Origin: Pseudomonas capeferrum
Lineage (GTDB): Bacteria > Pseudomonadota > Gammaproteobacteria > Pseudomonadales > Pseudomonadaceae
Assembly (NCBI RefSeq): GCF_013523055.1
Contig: NZ_JAAMQM010000014.1
Coordinates: forward strand, 1 to 64,000
Direction of reading: 5' to 3'
Length of the DNA: 64,000 bases
Shown here: piece after piece, positions 26,459 to 35,166 of the stretch
How positions within the stretch are numbered: the first letter of the stretch is position 1
Layout of the letters: each line of letters begins with the position of its first letter
Notes under the pieces: model-generated
Told to the model about the DNA's origin: nothing
Databases searched by the model: none
Seen by the model: the letters and a program-made list of their open reading frames with translations, nothing else
Made by a program: the position numbers and the translations under genes

Positions 26459-28696
26459 TCAGGGCGCTGGCGTGTTCGGCGTCCTGGCAAGCTGGCCTGT
26501 AGCCTCCAGGTTGCTCTTGCGTACCGCTTCGACGAACCCAGCATATGGGACGTCGGTGATGGCCGTAAGGCCCAGGTGACCGTTTTCTCCGTCCAGCAGG
26601 CGACCGCTGGCGGGCTGATCGAGGTACTGGAACCAGTGCACGCCGACGATGATCGGCTGGGCCAGCGCCGCCTTCACGAAGGTGGCATAGGCCGGGCCGC
26701 GGTCCTCCTCACGAGCGAGTTCCACCGGCCCGGGCCAGAACGGGCCGCGGTCGCGGGAGCCGAACTGGAATTCGGAGACCAGCACCGGTTTGTCCAGTTC
26801 GGCCAGGCGCTTGAAGTCTTGCCCGTCCTCGGGCTTGAGCGCATAAAGGTTGAAACTCAGGACGTCGCAGAACTCGGCACAGGCCCTGACTGCTTCCGGC
26901 GTCGTGACCGCATAGCGTCCACCCAGGAGCAGATGATTGGGTGCGTGCCATTTCAACGAGTCCGAGATGGTCTTGAAGTAGGTTCGGGCGAAGACCTCCT
27001 GGAAATGCCGGAAGTCCTCCTCTATCTGCGGGAATTCGGGGCTTGGCAACGGCGCCTCGAAGCCTGGATCCTCCATCAGCTCCCATGCCTGCAGATCGAT
27101 CCCCCAGGCCTTGGACAGCCCTTGCTGGTTACGGTACTTGTCGCGCAGTTGCTTGAGGAAGGCACGCTTGGCCGGCACGTCGGTGGTCAGGCGCAGGGTG
27201 CCATAGGCCAGGCCGTAACGGGCTCTCGGATCATCGCCGGGCGCGGCCCAGGCCAGTTCGTTGTCGGCAAAGTAGCCGATCAGCCACGGGTCGTCCCGGT
27301 GATCGCGAGCAGTGATGGCCACGGCGCGTTCGGTGGCCATGGCGAAGCGCGGGTCGAACGGGTCGGGCATGCGCCCCCACCAGTCCATGCCGGTACTGAT
27401 GCTGGCATAGTCGCCGACGATCGACAGCGGCAAGGTATAAGCCACCCGTTTGGCCTGGCCGAGCGCCGGGTCACTCCAGTTGCCTACCGTGTTGAAGCCC
27501 CAGGCCTGCAGGCGATCGAGGGCATGCGCCCGCCAGCGTGAAGCGTCCGTGACTGGCGCTGGGCAAGGTACTGGAGGCTGGTCCTGCGCGACCGCCGCAC
27601 AAGGCACGGCGTAGGTACGCTCGAGATTGGCGGCATAGAAATCGAACCAGCGACCCTGCTTGAAGTTGCGTCCGCGCGAGGAAGCATTGCCATCGTCGTT
27701 GTTGCCTTCGCCATAGAAGGCGGCCAGCGGCTCACCTTCGGTCGGAAGTGCATTGAACATGCCCTCACGACCGGCGACATAGGTACGGCCGCCATCGGCA
27801 GCCACGGCGTTCACGCCCAAAGAGAAGAACGGATGCCCCTCGGGCGTCACCAGGTACCAGCGGCCCTCGCGCTTTTCGGTCCGGAAAAAACCCTTGGCCT
27901 CGAAAGTGGGGCCGTCCAACAGCCCGCCATAGGCGTCCAGTGGTTGCTTGCCGCGCTCGGCCAGCCAGCCCTTGAGCTGCTGCTGCTCGTGTTCAGCCGC
28001 AGCCTTGAGCTGATCGTCGCTGGCGATCTTCTCCGGCCAGCGTCCACGGGTGGATTGGCCATAGCCGTCGATCAGCCCGGCGTACGCGGCCTTGAAAGCA
28101 TCGTCGTCATCCTGGATACCGACCTTTTCGATCAACAGACTCTGGGCGACCTTCGGACCGGGAATGCTCAGGCTGATGGACGTGACCTGCCCGAGGTCGA
28201 CCTCGCCTTCACTCTGGGTAAGCAGAAGGCGCTGACCTTCATGGTTCCAGGGCATCGGCGGTCCCGCGCGCATGCCGTGGCCGAGGGGAGAGCTGGCTTT
28301 GAGCGGCACCATGACGGTCTGTGCGGGGCCGGCCGGCAAATCGATGCGACTGGTGAGCGTGCGGCCATCGCTGCTCTGCACCACTACGTCGACGGTAATC
28401 GCCCAGTCCATGGCGCTTTGCATACGCAGGGTCAAGGCCTGCCCGCTCGACCAATCCCAAGTATCTGTTTGCGGTGTCAGGCGCAAGGTCGGCCGCTGCG
28501 CCGGGTTGAACACTACACGCCGCAGCACTTCGCCTTCGGCCGTCTGCTCTGCGTTGTATTGCGGCAGGTTGCTGTCCTGAGTCACCACATTGACCACGGA
28601 AGCTGGTCGCACGAAGCTGAACAGGGTCTGCTGACCGGCGAGCAACGGGGCACTGAACAGCAGGGCGAGTACAGCAGGCAAGGTGCGACGGAACAT
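26459..28696 (-). CDS. Putative secreted glycosidase, GH50/beta-agarase-like
   Basis: This 745-aa exported protein has a signal peptide (res 1-21, cleavage near LLAGQ) and an N-terminal carbohydrate-binding-like beta domain (~res 25-190). A (beta/alpha)8-type catalytic domain follows. Motifs recalling GH50 agarases include PFFSLGVNAV, the acid/base segment GYFADNELAW (Glu near res 490) and the nucleophile segment PVLVSEFQFGS (Glu near res 640). Known GH50 enzymes cleave agarose or related galactans, but no other galactan-use genes are nearby, so the true substrate may differ. The ATG at 28696 is chosen because the signal peptide starts there; the frame upstream is poor. Confidence 0.72.
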   Translation of the reverse strand: MFRRTLPAVLALLFSAPLLAGQQTLFSFVRPASVVNVVTQDSNLPQYNAEQTAEGEVLRRVVFNPAQRPTLRLTPQTDTWDWSSGQALTLRMQSAMDWAITVDVVVQSSDGRTLTSRIDLPAGPAQTVMVPLKASSPLGHGMRAGPPMPWNHEGQRLLLTQSEGEVDLGQVTSISLSIPGPKVAQSLLIEKVGIQDDDDAFKAAYAGLIDGYGQSTRGRWPEKIASDDQLKAAAEHEQQQLKGWLAERGKQPLDAYGGLLDGPTFEAKGFFRTEKREGRWYLVTPEGHPFFSLGVNAVAADGGRTYVAGREGMFNALPTEGEPLAAFYGEGNNDDGNASSRGRNFKQGRWFDFYAANLERTYAVPCAAVAQDQPPVPCPAPVTDASRWRAHALDRLQAWGFNTVGNWSDPALGQAKRVAYTLPLSIVGDYASISTGMDWWGRMPDPFDPRFAMATERAVAITARDHRDDPWLIGYFADNELAWAAPGDDPRARYGLAYGTLRLTTDVPAKRAFLKQLRDKYRNQQGLSKAWGIDLQAWELMEDPGFEAPLPSPEFPQIEEDFRHFQEVFARTYFKTISDSLKWHAPNHLLLGGRYAVTTPEAVRACAEFCDVLSFNLYALKPEDGQDFKRLAELDKPVLVSEFQFGSRDRGPFWPGPVELAREEDRGPAYATFVKAALAQPIIVGVHWFQYLDQPASGRLLDGENGHLGLTAITDVPYAGFVEAVRKSNLEATGQLARTPNTPAP

Positions 28697-28774
28697 AGGC
28701 AGGTGCTCTCTTCCAGGGTCACCGTGGGCCAGCGACTGGGTGATAGACAACCGCCCGGAGCATTGCTCCGGGCG

Positions 28775-30919
28775 TCAGGAAATTTCCCGGCGAAACGGTG
28801 GCAGCGCATTGAGGATAGCCTTGCCATAACGCTGTGTGACCACGCGCCGGTCGAGCAAGGTGATGGTGCCGCGGTCCTCCTCGGTGCGCAGCAAGCGGCC
28901 ACAGGCCTGGATCAGACGCAGCGAGGCATCCGGCACGGCGATTTCCATGAATGGATTGCCGCCGCGGGCCTCGATCCATTCGGCCAGGGCCGCCTCCACC
29001 GGATCGTCCGGTACGGCGAAGGGTATCTTGGCGATGACCACATGCTCGCAGTAGGCTCCCGGCAAGTCGACGCCCTCGGCAAAGCTGGCCAGGCCGAACA
29101 GTACGCTGGACTGCCCGTCATCGACACGCGCCTTGTGCTTGTTGAGGGTTTCCTGCTTGGACAGATTGCCCTGTATGAGCACCAGCTTGCGCCAGTCTCG
29201 CTCCAGACCATCGAAGACGTCCTGCATCTGCTTGCGCGAGGAGAACAGCACCAGCGAGCCGCGCGAGCCGTCCACCAGCTGCGGCAGGTCGCGAATGATC
29301 GCCGCGGTATGCGCGGCCACGTCGCGAGGGTCCGCACGCAGGTCCGGGACCCGCAGTACCCCGGCATCGACATGATGGAACGGGCTGGGAACCACGGCCG
29401 TGACCGCATCGCGTGGCAGACCGGAACGCATGCGGAAGCGATCGAACTTGCCCAGCGCGGTCAAGGTGGCCGAGGTCACCAAGGCACCGTGGGCGACGTT
29501 CCAGAGGTTGCGACGGAGCATCTCGGCTGCCAGGATCGGGCTGGCGTTGACCTCGATATCGAACAGCGCGCCGCTTTCGGCGAGGGTCAGCCAGCGTGCC
29601 ATGGGCGGGCTGTCTTCCGGGTCTTCGGCGGTAAAGGCGGTCCACAGCTCCCAGTTGCCTTCGGCACGGGTCACGAGACTGCCGAACAGTGGATACCACT
29701 CTTCGGCCTGATGGCTGGCGATACCGATGTTGACCTCACCATCCATGCCTTCCTTGAGCAGGTCGGTCAGACGGCTGAACAGATCGTTCAGACGGGAGAA
29801 GCCTTTCTTCAATTCGATCCCGACCTCACGCATCTCCTGGGGAACCACCCCGCCCTCGAAACGGTAGCGAGGCCGTTCGCGGCCTTCCATGTCTTCGCCA
29901 GGGCGGAAATCGGCGACTTGTTCGCACAGGGTGAACATGAATTGCTGCTGCGTCTTGATCTCGCGCGCCAGCTCGGGAACCTGTTCGATGAGCTTGCCCA
30001 GGTCACCGGGTAACGGATGCTGCGCCAGCAGCTTGGTCAGGTTCTTGGCGGTCTGCTCCAGCCAGTCGGCGGTGGAACGCAGGCGTGAATAATGAGCGAA
30101 GTGACCGATGGCCTTGTCTGGCAGATGATGGCCTTCGTCGAACACGTAAATGGTGTCGCGGGGATCGGGCAACACGGCGCCGCCGCCCAGGGCCAGATCA
30201 GCCAGCACCATGTCGTGGTTGGTGACGATCACGTCCACCTTGCCCATGCCTTCGCGGGCCTTGTAGAACACGCATTGCTGGAAATTGGGGCAGTGGCGGC
30301 CCGTGCACTGGCTGTGATCGGTGGTCAGCCGTGCCCAGTCCTGATCTTCGATAGCCTGGTGCCAACTGTCACGATCGCCATCCCAGCGGTTGCCCGCGAG
30401 CTTTTCGATCATGCTGTTGAAGAGCTTCTGGCTGGCCTCGTCGACCTCTATGTGGAAGCCTTCTTCCTCGAACAGCTGAGCGGTAGCCGATTGCGCGTTG
30501 CCCTCCTGCAGCAGCATGTCGAGCTTGGACAGGCACAGATAGCGGCCACGCCCCTTGGCCAGGGCGAAGCTGAAGTTGAGCCCGCTGTTGCGTATCAGGT
30601 CGGGCAGGTCCTTGAAGACGATCTGCTCCTGCAGCGCCACGGTCGCGGTCGCGATGACCAGGCGCTTGCCGGCCGCCTTGGCGGCGGGGATCGAGGCCAG
30701 GCTGTAGGCCACGGTCTTGCCGGTACCGGTGCCGGCCTCTACCGCGACCACGGCGGGATCGCCCGAGCGGCGGCCCTCGTCGTCGCAGGCGATATCGCCG
30801 AGTACCTTCGCCACTTCGGCGATCATCAGTCGCTGGCCATAACGAGGCTTGAGGCTCTTGGCTTCGAGAAAACGCGTGTAGGCGCCCTGGATAGTAGTCT
30901 TGAGTTCGTTGCTGATCAT
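28775..30919 (-). CDS. dinG: ATP-dependent DNA helicase DinG
   Basis: This 714-aa XPD-like superfamily 2 helicase unwinds forked DNA, R-loops and D-loops. Walker A lies in VEAGTGTGKT (~res 59-68). Four cysteines that fit the Fe-S cluster domain are in RYLCLSKL, SQCTGRHCPNFQQC (~res 122-216). The DEAH box reads VFDEGHHLPD (~res 256). The C-terminal lobe contains FASFAEGVDLPG and QACGRLLRTEEDRG (motif VI). The length matches the family. It is divergent from the small membrane protein, with a 97-bp gap between the start codons. Confidence 0.94.
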   Translation of the reverse strand: MISNELKTTIQGAYTRFLEAKSLKPRYGQRLMIAEVAKVLGDIACDDEGRRSGDPAVVAVEAGTGTGKTVAYSLASIPAAKAAGKRLVIATATVALQEQIVFKDLPDLIRNSGLNFSFALAKGRGRYLCLSKLDMLLQEGNAQSATAQLFEEEGFHIEVDEASQKLFNSMIEKLAGNRWDGDRDSWHQAIEDQDWARLTTDHSQCTGRHCPNFQQCVFYKAREGMGKVDVIVTNHDMVLADLALGGGAVLPDPRDTIYVFDEGHHLPDKAIGHFAHYSRLRSTADWLEQTAKNLTKLLAQHPLPGDLGKLIEQVPELAREIKTQQQFMFTLCEQVADFRPGEDMEGRERPRYRFEGGVVPQEMREVGIELKKGFSRLNDLFSRLTDLLKEGMDGEVNIGIASHQAEEWYPLFGSLVTRAEGNWELWTAFTAEDPEDSPPMARWLTLAESGALFDIEVNASPILAAEMLRRNLWNVAHGALVTSATLTALGKFDRFRMRSGLPRDAVTAVVPSPFHHVDAGVLRVPDLRADPRDVAAHTAAIIRDLPQLVDGSRGSLVLFSSRKQMQDVFDGLERDWRKLVLIQGNLSKQETLNKHKARVDDGQSSVLFGLASFAEGVDLPGAYCEHVVIAKIPFAVPDDPVEAALAEWIEARGGNPFMEIAVPDASLRLIQACGRLLRTEEDRGTITLLDRRVVTQRYGKAILNALPPFRREIS

Positions 30920-31016
30920 GGTCTGCGGGCGCCCGAAGGGCTGGATAAATTTTCAGTGTTTCGCATGGGCGGCTATCATAACCCGCTATTGCCCTTTGCG
31001 CCGCATGGAGATCCCG

Positions 31017-31481
31017 ATGCTTGCCTTTGCCCTGCCCTATACCTTGCATGTTCTCGCTTCGCTGATATGGGTCGGCGGCATGTTCTTCGCCTGGCTGGTA
31101 CTGCGTCCCGCAACGGTTGCGGCGCTTGAAGGGCCAGCTCGATTGAAGCTCTGGGTAGAAGTGTTTCAGCGTTTTTTCACATGGGTCTGGCTCGCTGTCG
31201 GGGTCTTGGCGATCACTGGGATCGGCATGCTCCATGTGCGTTTCTCGGGCTTCGAGACGGCACCGCGTTATGTTCAGGTGATGATCGGCGGAGGAATCGT
31301 CATGTTTGCCCTGTTCATGCGCGTCCAATCGCTGCTGCTTCCCGAACTGCGCACGGCGGTACAGGCCGAGGACTGGCCAGTCGGCGCCGCTGTACTGGCA
31401 CGTATTCGACGAATGGTCGGCGCCAACCTGCTGCTGGGTATCGCGGTCGTGGTGGTGGCCAGCTCACGCTGGCTGGTCTGA
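31017..31481 (+). CDS. CopD-like small integral membrane protein
   Basis: This 154-aa protein has four hydrophobic helices (~res 5-25, 45-68, 78-97 and 130-150). The first carries HVLASLIWVGGMFFAW, a His-containing motif typical of the CopD / putative copper-export or heme-binding membrane family. The ATG at 31017 has GGAG exactly 6 bases upstream. The longer frame starting at 30900 overlaps the dinG start and is rejected. No copper-resistance genes are adjacent, so its role is open. Confidence 0.78.
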   Translation: MLAFALPYTLHVLASLIWVGGMFFAWLVLRPATVAALEGPARLKLWVEVFQRFFTWVWLAVGVLAITGIGMLHVRFSGFETAPRYVQVMIGGGIVMFALFMRVQSLLLPELRTAVQAEDWPVGAAVLARIRRMVGANLLLGIAVVVVASSRWLV

Positions 31482-31483
31482 GC

Positions 31484-31759
31484 TCAAGCAATCGGTGCCG
31501 CTTTCAACGGCCTGGGAATGGACATGACGTGGAAAATGCCGGTCAGCAGGATCTGCAGTCGATCGAACCAGCGATGACTGCGTCCACGCAGGCTGGCATT
31601 GAAGAACAGTATCTCGAGCACATGCAGCCCCAGCAACGCGATGCCGGCCGCGTTGATCATCAGGCTGAACGGCATGGGCTGCGGGATCAGCAGGTTGACC
31701 ACCACTACCCCCCAGAACGCCACGGTCAGTGCCTTGCCCAGGCCCAGGACGAATCTCAT
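31484..31759 (-). CDS. DUF1145 membrane protein (YhhL-like)
   Basis: This 91-aa protein has three short hydrophobic helices (res ~7-25, 33-53 and 66-80). The segment FWGVVVVNLLIPQPMPFS and the following GLHVLEILFFN are typical of DUF1145/YhhL. The function is not known. It is convergent with the CopD-like gene, with a 2-bp gap between the stops. Confidence 0.82.
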   Translation of the reverse strand: MRFVLGLGKALTVAFWGVVVVNLLIPQPMPFSLMINAAGIALLGLHVLEILFFNASLRGRSHRWFDRLQILLTGIFHVMSIPRPLKAAPIA

Positions 31760-31884
31760 GTACGACCTCCGCTTCTGCCCTTCAACCCGATCTCATCATG
31801 CCGACCGCGCCGACAGCTCTTCGGTTCAGACGTAACTCTGTCCGAGGATTCGTTTACAGCCCACGTCAGGGCAGCAACGACCTT

Positions 31885-31922
31885 GCGCCTGTGTCACCGA
31901 CCACTACCGGTCACACAGGCGC
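31885..31922. repeat. 15-bp inverted repeat hairpin
   Basis: GCGCCTGTGTCACCG (31885-31899) and its complement at 31908-31922 pair with one mismatch around an 8-nt loop. GCGCCTGTGTCACC recurs without a partner arm at 37634-37647, suggesting a dispersed repeat. It lies between two minus-strand genes. Confidence 0.6.
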
Positions 31923-31963
31923 GAAGACCGCTCCCGCGCCAGCTCTCAAGCCGGGTACCGCCC

Positions 31964-32665
31964 TCAACGCTGGATCTTGATCTCGGTGCGACGGTTCATG
32001 GCGCGACCTTCGGCGGTGGCGTTGTCGGCTTCGGGCTGCGTTTCGCCTGCGCCCACGACCGAGACGAAGCTGTTGCGCGGCACACCGCTTTGCACCAGGT
32101 AATCGGTCACCGAATGCGCCCGGCGATCCGACAGTTTCTGGTTGTAGACATCGGAGCCGACGCTGTCGGTATGGCCGGTCACGCTCAGGCGCGCCGTGGG
32201 GGCTTCGCTCTTCAGCCGCGTGGCTATCGTGTTCAGTCGCTCCTTGTCGGACGCGGTCAGGCGCGCGGAATCGAATTCGAAGTGCACATCACGAATGACG
32301 ATGACTTCCTCTTTCTCGACCACGACCACCTCTTCCTCGACCACAGCGACCGGCTGTTCTGGCGGGCAGCCGTTGGCATCGACCTGAACCCCGGCCGGCG
32401 TGCCCGGGCACTTGTCACGGCTGTCCGGCACGCCGTCACCGTCTTCGTCGCCATCGCCGTGGGCCCAGCAGTAGCCCGCGGCCAGGCTCCCGCCAAGCAG
32501 CGCACCCCAGCCGGTCCAGCTGGAACTTTCGATGGCGCCCAAGGCTGCGCCACCAACGCCCCCGACGGCAGCGCATTTGGGCCAGTCGGTTTTCTGCAAA
32601 CCTGCACAACCAGTCAACACGCTGGTGAGCAGAACCAGGGGTATCGCCGTGCGTACTATGCTCAT
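31964..32665 (-). CDS. OmpA-family lipoprotein with a thrombospondin type-3-like Ca-binding loop
   Basis: This 233-aa protein has a lipobox LTGC (Cys ~20) and a glycine-rich membrane-associating segment (VGGVGGAALGA, ~res 34-44). An acidic repeat DGDEDGDGVPDSRDKCPGT (~res 71-89) matches the calcium-binding type-3 repeat found before OmpA domains. The OmpA peptidoglycan-binding domain follows (~res 125-233, VTGHTDSVGSD, AMNRRTEI). It should tether the outer membrane to peptidoglycan. AGGAG lies 10 bases before ATG 32665. The longer frame to 32752 is discarded. Confidence 0.88.
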   Translation of the reverse strand: MSIVRTAIPLVLLTSVLTGCAGLQKTDWPKCAAVGGVGGAALGAIESSSWTGWGALLGGSLAAGYCWAHGDGDEDGDGVPDSRDKCPGTPAGVQVDANGCPPEQPVAVVEEEVVVVEKEEVIVIRDVHFEFDSARLTASDKERLNTIATRLKSEAPTARLSVTGHTDSVGSDVYNQKLSDRRAHSVTDYLVQSGVPRNSFVSVVGAGETQPEADNATAEGRAMNRRTEIKIQR

Positions 32666-32825
32666 CTCGTCGCTTCTCCTCAGGGGAACGGTGCAAGACC
32701 GATGCTCTGGGAGTAAAGACCGCGCAATCCATCCGTGCCAGCGATAAGCCACGATTGCCGTGCCCTGCCTCTATGCCGACGCCTCGAGGCCCGCTAGTCT
32801 TGGACGACCTGAGTGAGGATTGGCA

Positions 32826-33320
32826 ATGACCGACGGTGTCTCCCAACGTACCCCGCAGCAGGCCCTTGCGGCGCTGCTCGAACAATTCACGCCCCGGCGC
32901 CTGTTGCTGGTCGGTAGCCGCTTCCCGGCCCTGGACGCGTTCGCCGAGGCCCACCCGGATGTGAGCATCGACGTAGTGGCGCCAGGCCCGTTACCGCGGC
33001 AAGTGGCAGCGCAACGTTTCGATCTGGCGTTGCTGGTCGATTGCCTCGAGCACCTGCCCAAACGCGGCGGTCTGGAACTGCTGGGCGGTATCCGCAATCT
33101 CAATGCAAGCAGAGTCGCGGTGTTGGCCGACCTGGCGGCCTGCGGCTGGCAGGAAACTGACTTCTTCGCGCTGGCCCTGTCGGCGAGCGAGAAATTCCAA
33201 CGTGACGAGCAGGTGCTGAGCCTGTTCACCTATGATCTACACGATTACAAGCAAGTCCCTGACTGGCTGAATGCCAGGTTCTGGGCCAATCCGGAAAACT
33301 ATGGGAAGTACTGGTGGTGA
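32826..33320 (+). CDS. DUF6231-like protein (Pseudomonas-type hypothetical)
   Basis: This 164-aa soluble protein has a Rossmann-like pattern: RRLLLVGSRFPALDAFAEAHP near the N-terminus, RFDLALLVDCLEHLPKRGG in the middle and aromatic residues at the end (WANPENYGKYWW). It looks like a degenerate methyltransferase-type fold without a clear SAM motif. I believe it corresponds to the DUF6231 family. The ATG at 32826 follows GAGGAT. It is the first gene of a tight operon with the YchJ, LEA2 and SEC-C genes (gaps of 4, 2 and 6 bp). Confidence 0.7.
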   Translation: MTDGVSQRTPQQALAALLEQFTPRRLLLVGSRFPALDAFAEAHPDVSIDVVAPGPLPRQVAAQRFDLALLVDCLEHLPKRGGLELLGGIRNLNASRVAVLADLAACGWQETDFFALALSASEKFQRDEQVLSLFTYDLHDYKQVPDWLNARFWANPENYGKYWW

Positions 33321-33324
33321 ACTC

Positions 33325-33801
33325 ATGAGTGTCTCGGTCTGCCCGTGTGGCAGTGGCAACCTGCTCGATGCCTGCTGCGGGCATTTCCACCAAGGTACAC
33401 CGGCGCCGGACGCTCAGGCGTTGATGCGCTCACGCTACAGTGCGTATGTGCTGGGGCTGGTGGACTACCTCGTCGAGACTACCCTGCCCGCCCAGCAGAG
33501 CGGCTTGGACCGTGCCGCCATGTCGAGCTGGAGCGCCCAGAGCACCTGGCTGGGGCTGGAGGTGGAAGGAGCCGAGGTGCTGGGCGGTCAGCCCGAACAT
33601 GCCTTCGTCACCTTCACCGCGCGCTGGCACGATCTGGAAGGCGATCATCAACACCGGGAGCGCTCGGCGTTCGTCCAGCACGAGGGCCGTTGGTACTTCA
33701 TCGATCCCACCGTCGAGCTCAAGGCCGGGCGCAACGACCCCTGCCCTTGCGCCAGCGGGCAGAAATTCAAGAAATGCTGCTCAAGCTATATCGGTAACTG
33801 A
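33325..33801 (+). CDS. YchJ-family SEC-C motif protein
   Basis: This 158-aa protein carries a cysteine cluster at each end. The N-terminal one is CPCGSGNLLDACCG (res ~6-19) and the C-terminal one is DPCPCASGQKFKKCC (~res 140-154). Both are SEC-C-type zinc-binding knuckles like the C-terminus of SecA. A YchJ core with an NTF2-like fold lies between them (MRSRYSAYVLGLVDYL). The family function is unknown; the motifs suggest zinc-dependent protein contacts. The ATG at 33325 is 4 bp after the preceding stop, and the longer frame from 33271 is an overlap artefact. Confidence 0.88.
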   Translation: MSVSVCPCGSGNLLDACCGHFHQGTPAPDAQALMRSRYSAYVLGLVDYLVETTLPAQQSGLDRAAMSSWSAQSTWLGLEVEGAEVLGGQPEHAFVTFTARWHDLEGDHQHRERSAFVQHEGRWYFIDPTVELKAGRNDPCPCASGQKFKKCCSSYIGN

Positions 33802-33803
33802 GC

Positions 33804-34280
33804 ATGACCGCCACAGCCCGCCTTCTCATTCTCAGCGTCGTGCTGACATGGCTGGCGGGCTGCGCCGGCTGGGGCGGTGATGAGTGGCGAGAGCCCCAGG
33901 TGCACCTGGTCAAGGTCGAGACCGTCAAGGCACGCCTGCTCCAGCAGGAATTCGTCCTGCACCTGCGCGTGGACAACCCCAACGACAGTCGCCTGTTCAT
34001 TCGCGGCCTGGTGTATTCGGTGCGCCTCAACGACCTGTTGCTGGTCGATGACGAAGCCAGTATCTGGCGCAGCGTCGGCGGTCATGATCGGCGCACCTTC
34101 AAGATCACCGCCCGCACCAACCTGTGGAAGCAGCTCAAGCCCCTGGCCAAGCTGCTCAAGAGCCAGGTGCCGCTGCAGTATCGACTGGAGGGCGAGCTGA
34201 ATACCGGATTATTCTTTCATGACGACCTGCACTTGATGCGCAGTGGTGAGATAATTCCCGGCGATTACTTACCGGAGTAG
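33804..34280 (+). CDS. LEA type 2 (WHy-domain) lipoprotein
   Basis: This 158-aa protein has a signal peptide with lipobox LAGC (Cys ~20). A beta-sandwich domain of the water-stress/hypersensitive-response (WHy, LEA14-like) family follows, recognised by FVLHLRVDNPNDSRLFIRGLVY (~res 50-72, cut by strands) and a C-terminal beta strand pair. Bacterial members are thought to stabilise envelope proteins or membranes under desiccation stress. It is the third gene of the operon. Confidence 0.8.
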   Translation: MTATARLLILSVVLTWLAGCAGWGGDEWREPQVHLVKVETVKARLLQQEFVLHLRVDNPNDSRLFIRGLVYSVRLNDLLLVDDEASIWRSVGGHDRRTFKITARTNLWKQLKPLAKLLKSQVPLQYRLEGELNTGLFFHDDLHLMRSGEIIPGDYLPE

Positions 34281-34286
34281 ACCGAA

Positions 34287-34478
34287 ATGACCCAACAGCC
34301 CCATGTCCATGGCCCTGACTGCAACCACGAGCATGAGCATGAGCATGGCCACGTTCACGGCCCGCATTGCAACCACGCCCACCAGGAGCCGGTACGCAAC
34401 GCCTTGAAGGATGTCGGCCGCAACGATCCCTGCCCCTGTGGAAGCAGCAAGAAGTTCAAGAAGTGCCACGGCGCCTGA
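34287..34478 (+). CDS. His-rich SEC-C zinc-binding small protein
   Basis: This 63-aa protein has two parts. Residues 5-32 contain two copies of an HxHGPxCNH unit joined by an EHEHEHGH tract, a dense metal-binding stretch. Residues 43-62 form a SEC-C knuckle (GRNDPCPCGSSKKFKKCHG) nearly identical to the C-terminus of SecA. It has no signal peptide. It is the last gene of the DUF6231-YchJ-LEA2 operon. A zinc carrier, or an adaptor that binds SecB or ribosomes as the SecA tail does, is a reasonable guess, but neither is shown. Confidence 0.8.
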   Translation: MTQQPHVHGPDCNHEHEHEHGHVHGPHCNHAHQEPVRNALKDVGRNDPCPCGSSKKFKKCHGA

Positions 34479-34570
34479 TGTAACGCTGGCGGCCTTGGCT
34501 GTCTCCTGCTGCCAGGATATGAAGGTGCCAATGTTGATTGCGTGATGGCCGCCAGGTGCATGTCGTTGGG

Positions 34571-34796
34571 TTTTCAGCGTCCTTGAGATCGAGGGCCGCC
34601 TGCGCGGCGCTTCGCGCTGTGCCTGTCATGGCATTTTCAGCGCCCTCGAGATCGAGCGCCGCCCGCGCGGCTTCGCGCTGTGTCTGTCATGGCACTTTCA
34701 GCGCCCTTGAGATCGAGCGCCGCCCGCGCGGCGCTTCGCGGGTAAACCGCATCGGCGAACCGCCGCTCCCACATTTGTTGCACCGTGCCATGGCCT
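34571..34796. repeat. Triplicated direct repeat, REP-type, left half of a large inverted repeat
   Basis: Three degenerate copies of a ~60-bp unit follow each other. Each begins with TTTTCAGCG-C-CT-GAGATCGAG and carries a GCCGCCCGCGCGGCG palindrome. The third copy (34701-34796) extends through an ACCGCCGCTCCCACATTTG block and pairs with the right half at 34906-35001. The region contains no credible gene. Confidence 0.8.
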
Positions 34797-34905
34797 GTGA
34801 GATTGGGGTTGTCAGCCTTGGTGCATGGCTGAAGACTGCATCAAGGCTGTTGTTGGCACCTCATTATCCTTGCCATACAAACAAAGGCTAAGACCTCGGT
34901 CTATC

Positions 34906-35001
34906 AGGCCATGGCACGGTGCAACAAATGTGGGAGCGGCGGTTCGCCGATGCGATTTACTCGCGAAGCGCCGCGCGGGCGGCGCTCGATCTCAAGAGCG
35001 C
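34906..35001. repeat. Right arm of the ~95-bp REP-type inverted repeat
   Basis: This arm is the near-complement of 34701-34796 over about 95 bp, separated by ~110 bp, so the transcript could form a very long hairpin. Together with 34571-34796 it fills most of the 688-bp gap between the SEC-C gene and quiP. A shortened relative of the unit is at 63524-63587. Confidence 0.8.
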
Positions 35002-35166
35002 TAAAAATCCAACGACATGCGCCTAGCAGCCCTCATGCAGTTACCAACCCGATACCCCCAATCCGACCAACAGCCAAATAAAGCCGCAAGCTGCCTTGCA
35101 AGCGACGGTCGCCCTCACTAACGTAGCGCCTTTCACGATCCCGCCTCGTCTTGCAGGAACCTTGTC

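Noticed and set aside
27833..30013. 726-aa open frame on the plus strand across the GH50-like and dinG genes
   Set aside because: It spans two confident minus-strand genes and resembles nothing; GC-rich antisense frames stay open by chance.
34538..34891. 117-aa frame within the repeat cluster
   Set aside because: It is built from the direct repeats, so it is not a protein gene.
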